From the NCBI GenBank assembly GCA_023437285.1, contig JAEZGP010000133.1, forward strand, positions 1 through 8,074: DNA of 8,074 nucleotides, written 5' to 3'. Positions 6,256-8,074 of this stretch are shown here, piece after piece (positions within the stretch are counted from its first letter, which is position 1; each line of letters starts with the position of its first letter). The notes below the pieces were generated by a model that saw only the letters and a program-made list of their open reading frames with translations, was not told the origin of the DNA and did no database searches. Position numbers and translations under genes: made by a program. The DNA is from Actinomycetes bacterium (lineage in GTDB: Bacteria > Actinomycetota > Actinomycetes > Mycobacteriales > Micromonosporaceae).

Positions 6256-7192
6256 GTTGCGCCCCTCCCATGCCGATGCTGTTAAGGAATTCCGTCGCGA
6301 GACTCATGAGCTCGACGTAGATCTGCTCGGTTACCTTGACCCGGAGAATGACCGGGACACCGTCGGGGTTCTGCGCCCCGAACACGTTGCGGTCCCGGAT
6401 GCTCGATGTGAAGATCGGAATTCCCGGGCTTCGCGTGCGCGTCATCTCGATGTAGTACCGGTGCGCGTTGATGGGTTCGTTCAATCGGTACTGCACCATG
6501 GTGAAGACAACGCCGAGCGGCCGCGGTGCGATGATCACATCTGGGCGGTCGGGCTCATATTCCTGGGCCTGGTCGTTGTACTTCTCGGTCAGCCTGCGCA
6601 CGTTCTGGAACAGCGCCTCGATGCCGAGTGTGGACAGGTAATCGGGCCGGGACGGCACGAGAATGCCATCACTGGCCACGATCGCGCTCTGCGTCACGAT
6701 GTTGAAATTGGGCGGACAGTCGATGAGCACCAGGTCGTAGTGCGCTTCGAAATGCGGGTCCCGCAGCGCCTCGCTCAGCGCCTGGCGCAGCCGGAACATG
6801 TCCAGGTCGGCGTTGCCGCCGCCGAGCCCGACGTTCGACAGCATCGACAACTCGTGGCTGATCAGATGCAGCGTGGACGGGACGAGGTGCACGTACCCCT
6901 TCTGCGTCGGCAACGCGGCGTTGACCGCCTTCGGCTCGACGACGCACTCCGCCAACGGCCGGTGCGGTACGCCCCGGATAAAGCTGTCGTACCACGACTT
7001 GACCGTCTGATCCGGCGGGAGTCGGCCGGCGGCAAGATCCGGCGAATAGAAGCTGAACGTGAGACTGCTCTGCGGATCAAGGTCGACCAGCAGCACCCGC
7101 TTGCCGCGCCGGGCCAACTCGGTGCCGAGATTCGAGGTGAGCGTGGTCTTACCGACCCCACCCTTGAAATTGATCACCGAAACAATGCGCAT
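6248..7192 (-). CDS. ParA/Soj/MinD-like P-loop ATPase (orphan, no ParB alongside)
   Basis: The protein has 314 residues from the ATG at 7192, preceded by GGGGAGGGAC. It shows all ParA-family motifs: the deviant Walker A KGGVGKTT (10-17) with signature lysine K10, Walker A' LLVDLDPQ (34-41) and Walker B DLVLIDCPPNF (153-163). ParA ATPases dimerise on ATP, bind DNA non-specifically and position plasmids, chromosomes or protein cargo with a partner that stimulates ATP hydrolysis. There is no N-terminal helix-turn-helix, so it resembles the short type Ib/chromosomal ParA class. It is somewhat longer than the usual 250-290 residues, with apparent extra segments around 50-100 (including the region WYDSFIRGVPHRPLAECV) and 205-245. 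The gene downstream is the SAP-like protein rather than ParB, and no parS-like site was noticed. A role in element maintenance, cargo positioning or defence is equally compatible with the sequence. Confidence 0.93.
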   Translation of the reverse strand: MRIVSVINFKGGVGKTTLTSNLGTELARRGKRVLLVDLDPQSSLTFSFYSPDLAAGRLPPDQTVKSWYDSFIRGVPHRPLAECVVEPKAVNAALPTQKGYVHLVPSTLHLISHELSMLSNVGLGGGNADLDMFRLRQALSEALRDPHFEAHYDLVLIDCPPNFNIVTQSAIVASDGILVPSRPDYLSTLGIEALFQNVRRLTEKYNDQAQEYEPDRPDVIIAPRPLGVVFTMVQYRLNEPINAHRYYIEMTRTRSPGIPIFTSSIRDRNVFGAQNPDGVPVILRVKVTEQIYVELMSLATEFLNSIGMGGAQHE

Positions 7193-7451
7193 GTCCCTCC
7201 CCGCCGACTCGCCCCGAAACCGTTGCAGAATAGGGCGGCCGCGCTGCGCACCGCAGTCGTCACAAGGGCTGACGCAGCTGCCGAATGGGTGGCGGCGAGG
7301 GGTTTATCGGCCGGCGATCCGGCCGAATCTTTGGCCGGTCCCGCCGGTCGCCCAGCCCTCGATGGCGGGTCGGCCCACGTGTTGCCGAGCGCTCACGGTG
7401 GCGCGCTGCGCGTCATGCCGCCCGGTCGCGGGCACGGTGGATGATGGCGGG
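7193..7451. other. Divergent intergenic region between parA-like and matB-like genes
   Basis: This 259-bp gap shows no credible gene. For the leftward ATPase gene, TATTCT (complement of 7227-7232) is a -10-like hexamer about 35 bp before the start, but no good -35 precedes it. No recognisable promoter was found for the rightward synthetase gene. The region holds the hairpin listed separately and a nearby further GGCCGG at 7333-7338. No ParB-binding parS palindrome was found. Confidence 0.45.
7307..7326. repeat. Perfect inverted repeat, candidate operator or attenuator
   Basis: TCGGCCGG (7307-7314) and CCGGCCGA (7319-7326) are perfect complements around a CGAT loop. On the plus strand the stem is followed by ATCTTT, so it could act as a weak intrinsic terminator for transcripts running rightward. 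No gene ends here, however, and its place between divergent starts favours an operator. GC-rich DNA yields such repeats by chance, so confidence in function is low. Confidence 0.4.
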
Positions 7452-8074
7452 ATGCTGTCGTTGATCTCGGGGCTGGCCGATCGCGCCGACACGGTGACGG
7501 TGGCCGGTCGGACGCTGTCCGGCGAGGCGCTGCTCGGCGCGGCCGCCGCCGTGGCGGACGCGGTGGCGGGGGCGCCTGCCGTCGCCGTCCATGCCACGCC
7601 GAGCGTGGCGACCGTCGTGGGGATCGTGGGCGCGTTGACGGCCGGCGTCCCCGTCGTGCCGGTGCCGCCCGACGCGGGGGTCGATGAGCGCGCACACGTC
7701 CTGCGCGACTCGGGCGCCGCGCTGCTCCTGTACGGCGACGAGGCTCCCGGCGACGCGACAATCCCGACTTTCCAGGTCGATGTCACCCGGCGTTCCGGCG
7801 CCGATTATCGGGACCCGATATCGGATAGCGCGGCCCTGATCATGTACACGAGCGGGACGACCGGACCGCCCAAGGGTGTGGTGCTCTCCCACGCCGCGCT
7901 GGCCGCCGGCCTCGACGCGCTCGCCGACGCGTGGGCGTGGACGCCCGACGACATCCTCGTGCACGGGCTGCCGCTGTTCCACGTGCACGGCCTGGTGCTG
8001 GGCGTCCTCGGTCCGCTGCGCGTCGGCGGCCGGCTGCGGCACACCGGCCGGCCACGCCCCGAGGCGTACGCGGC
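7452..8074 (+). CDS. matB: MatB-like malonyl/acyl-CoA synthetase, N-terminal part (runs off right edge)
   Basis: About 207 residues are visible from the ATG at 7452; the remainder lies beyond the window (the family is usually about 480-510 residues). The adenylate-forming P-loop YTSGTTGPPKGVVLSH occupies residues 132-147, and LDALADAWAWTPDDILVHGL followed by PLFHVHGLVLGVLGPLR covers 155-190. The last stretch matches my memory of the Streptomyces malonyl-CoA synthetase MatB very closely. Such enzymes activate malonate or methylmalonate with ATP and CoA, supplying extender units or recycling dicarboxylates. Compared with other AMP-binding enzymes the N-terminus is short, as in MatB. An in-frame GTG at 7437 would add five residues, and neither start has a strong ribosome site. 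Substrate specificity residues lie beyond the visible part, so a related acyl-CoA synthetase is possible. The gene is divergent from the ATPase operon. Confidence 0.85.
   Translation, partial: MLSLISGLADRADTVTVAGRTLSGEALLGAAAAVADAVAGAPAVAVHATPSVATVVGIVGALTAGVPVVPVPPDAGVDERAHVLRDSGAALLLYGDEAPGDATIPTFQVDVTRRSGADYRDPISDSAALIMYTSGTTGPPKGVVLSHAALAAGLDALADAWAWTPDDILVHGLPLFHVHGLVLGVLGPLRVGGRLRHTGRPRPEAYA

Noticed and set aside
6209..7444. Plus-strand open frame of 411 residues opposite the ATPase gene
   Set aside because: The opposite strand encodes a full ParA with all Walker motifs. This frame has no domain pattern and runs through the divergent intergenic region.
7304..7786. Minus-strand frames opposite the matB-like gene
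   Set aside because: The plus strand carries the adenylate-forming P-loop YTSGTTGPPKG and MatB-like sequence; the minus frames are low-complexity.

Overview
The window is high-GC DNA with actinobacterial signatures. These include a SARP/AfsR-type regulator, GTG and TTG start codons with purine-rich Shine-Dalgarno sequences, a secreted protein with a family 2 cellulose-binding module, and a MatB-like acyl-CoA synthetase resembling the Streptomyces enzyme. A filamentous actinomycete (Micromonosporaceae or Streptomyces-like) is the best guess, but the sequence alone does not fix the genus. No tRNA, rRNA, insertion sequence or CRISPR array was seen.

Layout, left to right. (1) The N-terminal DNA-binding part of a SARP-family regulator lies on the minus strand and runs off the left edge. 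It is divergent from a membrane zinc metallopeptidase of the M50/M50B type, and the 100-bp gap between them holds a 12-bp palindrome. (2) A secreted protein on the plus strand has a signal peptide, a Pro/Ala/Lys-rich linker, an unrecognised beta-rich module of about 210 residues and a C-terminal CBM2. (3) A small acetoacetate-decarboxylase-fold protein on the minus strand converges on it and seems to lack the Schiff-base lysine. (4) Across a 307-bp divergent gap lies a 720-residue plus-strand protein with three parts: a DUF262 (GmrS-like) domain, a DUF1524 (GmrD-like HNH nuclease) domain and a C-terminal RAMA-like domain. It reads as a single-chain modification-dependent (type IV-like) restriction factor. 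(5) A strong bidirectional hairpin separates it from a convergent two-gene operon on the minus strand: an orphan ParA/Soj-like ATPase followed, with an 8-nt overlap, by a small protein with a SAP-like C-terminal helical motif. No ParB or parS is visible. (6) At the right edge, divergent from parA, is the N-terminal part of a MatB-like malonyl/acyl-CoA synthetase.

The most interesting segment is about 3.6-7.2 kb. A putative modified-DNA-sensing nuclease faces an ATPase/DNA-binding pair, flanked by unrelated metabolic genes, which looks like an accessory cassette. Whether the three genes form one functional system is inference, because they are convergent and separated by a terminator-like hairpin. 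The metabolic genes (ADC-like protein, MatB-like synthetase) and the secreted CBM2 protein show no obvious shared pathway.
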